NCBI GenBank assembly: GCA_017991025.1
Contig: JAGNMT010000165.1
Span: forward strand, 1 to 7,482
Reading direction: 5' to 3'
Length of the DNA stretch: 7,482 nt
Origin: Verrucomicrobiales bacterium
GTDB taxonomy: Bacteria; Verrucomicrobiota; Verrucomicrobiia; Verrucomicrobiales; DEV007
Below the pieces are notes generated by a model, which was not told the origin of the DNA, did not search any database, and worked only from the letters and a program-made list of their open reading frames with translations. Positions 7,201-7,482 of the stretch are shown one piece after another; positions within the stretch are counted from its first letter, which is position 1; every line of letters begins with the position of its first letter. A program made the position numbers and the translations under genes.

Positions 7201-7482
7201 GCGAAGCATCGAGTCGAATACGATTCTGCCGAGATTGGCGCGAGACTTTGGCGAGAGTGCGCGCAGGCGATCCCAAGCAACTTCGACAAGTGGGGCTCTG
7301 TCCGTATGGGCCGGGGGGATTTTTGACTGCTTCTCGCGCGAAAAGAGGGCGTCGCGATCCGCCATCTCGTCGAGGCCGAGGTAATCGATTGGAAGGAGGT
7401 CGAGCTGGAGCGGATGGGGATTGTGGAAAGGCCAGCCCTTTCGAAGCTCCCGCAAAAGGGGGCATCGCAGCAGAAAGCGGAG
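4261..7482 (-). CDS. DUF1998-type superfamily 2 helicase, C-terminal part (DrmA/DrmB-like or DruE-like), 5' end outside window
   Basis: Probable DNA translocase/helicase of a defence system, cytoplasmic. Residue numbers count from the TTG at 7455. Seen: motor lobe 2 with HEHTAQVEPEKRKVLE (about 262-277), motif V SPTMELGVDIS (308-318) and motif VI QRSGRAGR (337-344); a helical region (about 410-530); a zinc ribbon C636-x2-C639...C657-x2-C660; an acidic stretch (about 771-785); and a DUF1998-like end with YESAEGGAGVL (857-867), C916-x3-C920-x2-C923 and NQPDHEIIDR. There is no Walker A or DExH box, so lobe 1 is absent here. The frame is open for nine further codons to 7482 (L R F L L R C P L), so the TTG is probably not the real start and the protein is likely much longer. 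Its stop overlaps the next start (ATGA). Known: DISARM uses separate DrmA (helicase) and DrmB (DUF1998) proteins, whereas DruE and MrfA-like helicases carry both parts in one chain. The helicase plus DUF1998 assignment is secure; the exact subfamily is not. Confidence 0.88.
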   Translation of the reverse strand, partial: LRFLLRCPLLRELRKGWPFHNPHPLQLDLLPIDYLGLDEMADRDALFSREKQSKIPPAHTDRAPLVEVAWDRLRALSPKSRANLGRIVFDSMLRDLCVASNYFDTSAQERIAPLVSDYLTERWSFGADERLVTTKFLILDKRPDAQGKKRDDLIGGGARSRLIREIRFSKTWGDEEEQSLIHKAKGDELVELVRAFLHAASNFVESRPVAKPGKGTATLGWVLKDTAIVWKLNPNPVQDGSRANEFFRQLYDSVSRVIADRDHHLYDYEAHEHTAQVEPEKRKVLEARFRMSDRDKEWWSESGQKGPLVRLPVLYCSPTMELGVDISALNTVYMRNVPPTPANYAQRSGRAGRSGQAALVVTYCAAMSPHDQWFFAHANDMVHGVVKAPTLDLKNRDLIESHLHAVWLASAQTPISTSIAEMLDLEEPVKPLIQDLQDRLTRPEVRERAVAAASKVIKQVSGELQGCDWFHDQYVEQVIDRSASAFDHAFDRWRELYDATQRQLDRAFRIHKSPSTPKRESDSARTRYLDALNQINLLKKTGGGQNNDFYTFRYLASQGFLPGYNFPRLPLMAWIPAAGRSRSGEKEAGAMVSRPRFLALSEFGPRSLIYHEGRMFRVTRAKLNVTNADHISSEAKLGTINALICTYCGYGHLGRPEDPEPKDHVCEYCGKTFVPESRVNQLYRIDTVETHPVDRISVNEEDRQRQGFDIVTTYRFLPGPGGVLEKRSSDVVSNEEKAATLTYSPAAALWRINRGWRRRKNKNQLGFYINPLTGQWSKGEDPSESGDDEKDEEENSKVSPQQIVPFVEDHRNVLILTPSDMLEEGSMATIQAALARGIEQTFQIESSELAVEPLPSRIDRRSFLLYESAEGGAGVLNQLATDSVYLALAARKALTLMHFTVPDGPFEIDQLTEQEAGDDSKIFTCEAGCYHCLLSYFNQPDHEIIDRRDREALRFLVSLANGQIVPSSPLIVQVKESDASDQTLLDQWLQLVARLSLRQPDQTLVPLNGTDAVADAIYRGSRSVIFLTPPPPEIEAYAADRGYHLVTFGESQDRWEKVFRDFPDIFGSPPPTS

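Noticed and set aside
1..7482. CRISPR arrays, tRNA genes, insertion-sequence ends, attachment sites
   Set aside because: No regularly spaced repeats, cloverleaf-like segments or terminal inverted repeats were seen by eye; nearly every base is inside a coding region.

Overview
The window is a compact, one-strand operon from a GC-rich bacterium. The helicase genes look to be roughly 60-65% G+C, and a hand count of 2941-3000 gives 41/60. Every supported gene lies on the minus strand, so transcription enters at the right edge (7482) and leaves at the left edge (1). The sequence alone does not settle the phylum. There is no rRNA, tRNA, CRISPR array, insertion sequence or recognisable terminator, and the only intergenic gap is about 34 bases.

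Layout in order of transcription. (1) 7482-4261 is the C-terminal part of a large superfamily 2 helicase. It holds the second motor lobe, a CxxC...CxxC zinc ribbon and a DUF1998-type cysteine region. It is the arrangement expected if a DISARM DrmA-like helicase lobe were joined to a DrmB-like DUF1998 part, and it also resembles other long DUF1998 helicases such as DruE of Druantia. Its reading frame stays open to the last base of the window, so the first motor lobe probably lies upstream. (2) 4264-1418 is a complete SNF2/RapA-type ATPase of 948 residues that looks like DrmD, the signature protein of class 1 DISARM. (3) 1421-198 is a complete PD-(D/E)XK nuclease-superfamily protein of 407 residues of the PDDEXK_4 type. 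(4) 163-2 is the first 54 codons of a further gene that runs off the left edge. Its family is not certain; the N-terminus is reminiscent of large Eco57I-like restriction-modification methyltransferases, which would suit the context.

Genes 1-2 and 2-3 overlap by ATGA (stop of one inside the start of the next), and no start has a clear Shine-Dalgarno sequence, so translational coupling and linked stoichiometry are likely. The best overall reading is a DISARM-related anti-phage or anti-plasmid defence cassette: two DNA-translocating ATPases plus a nuclease, possibly with a modification enzyme next door. The nuclease differs from the PLD-type DrmC of canonical DISARM and is more AT-rich than the helicases, which suggests a swapped effector module. 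The defence role is inferred from family resemblance and context; nothing in the window proves it.
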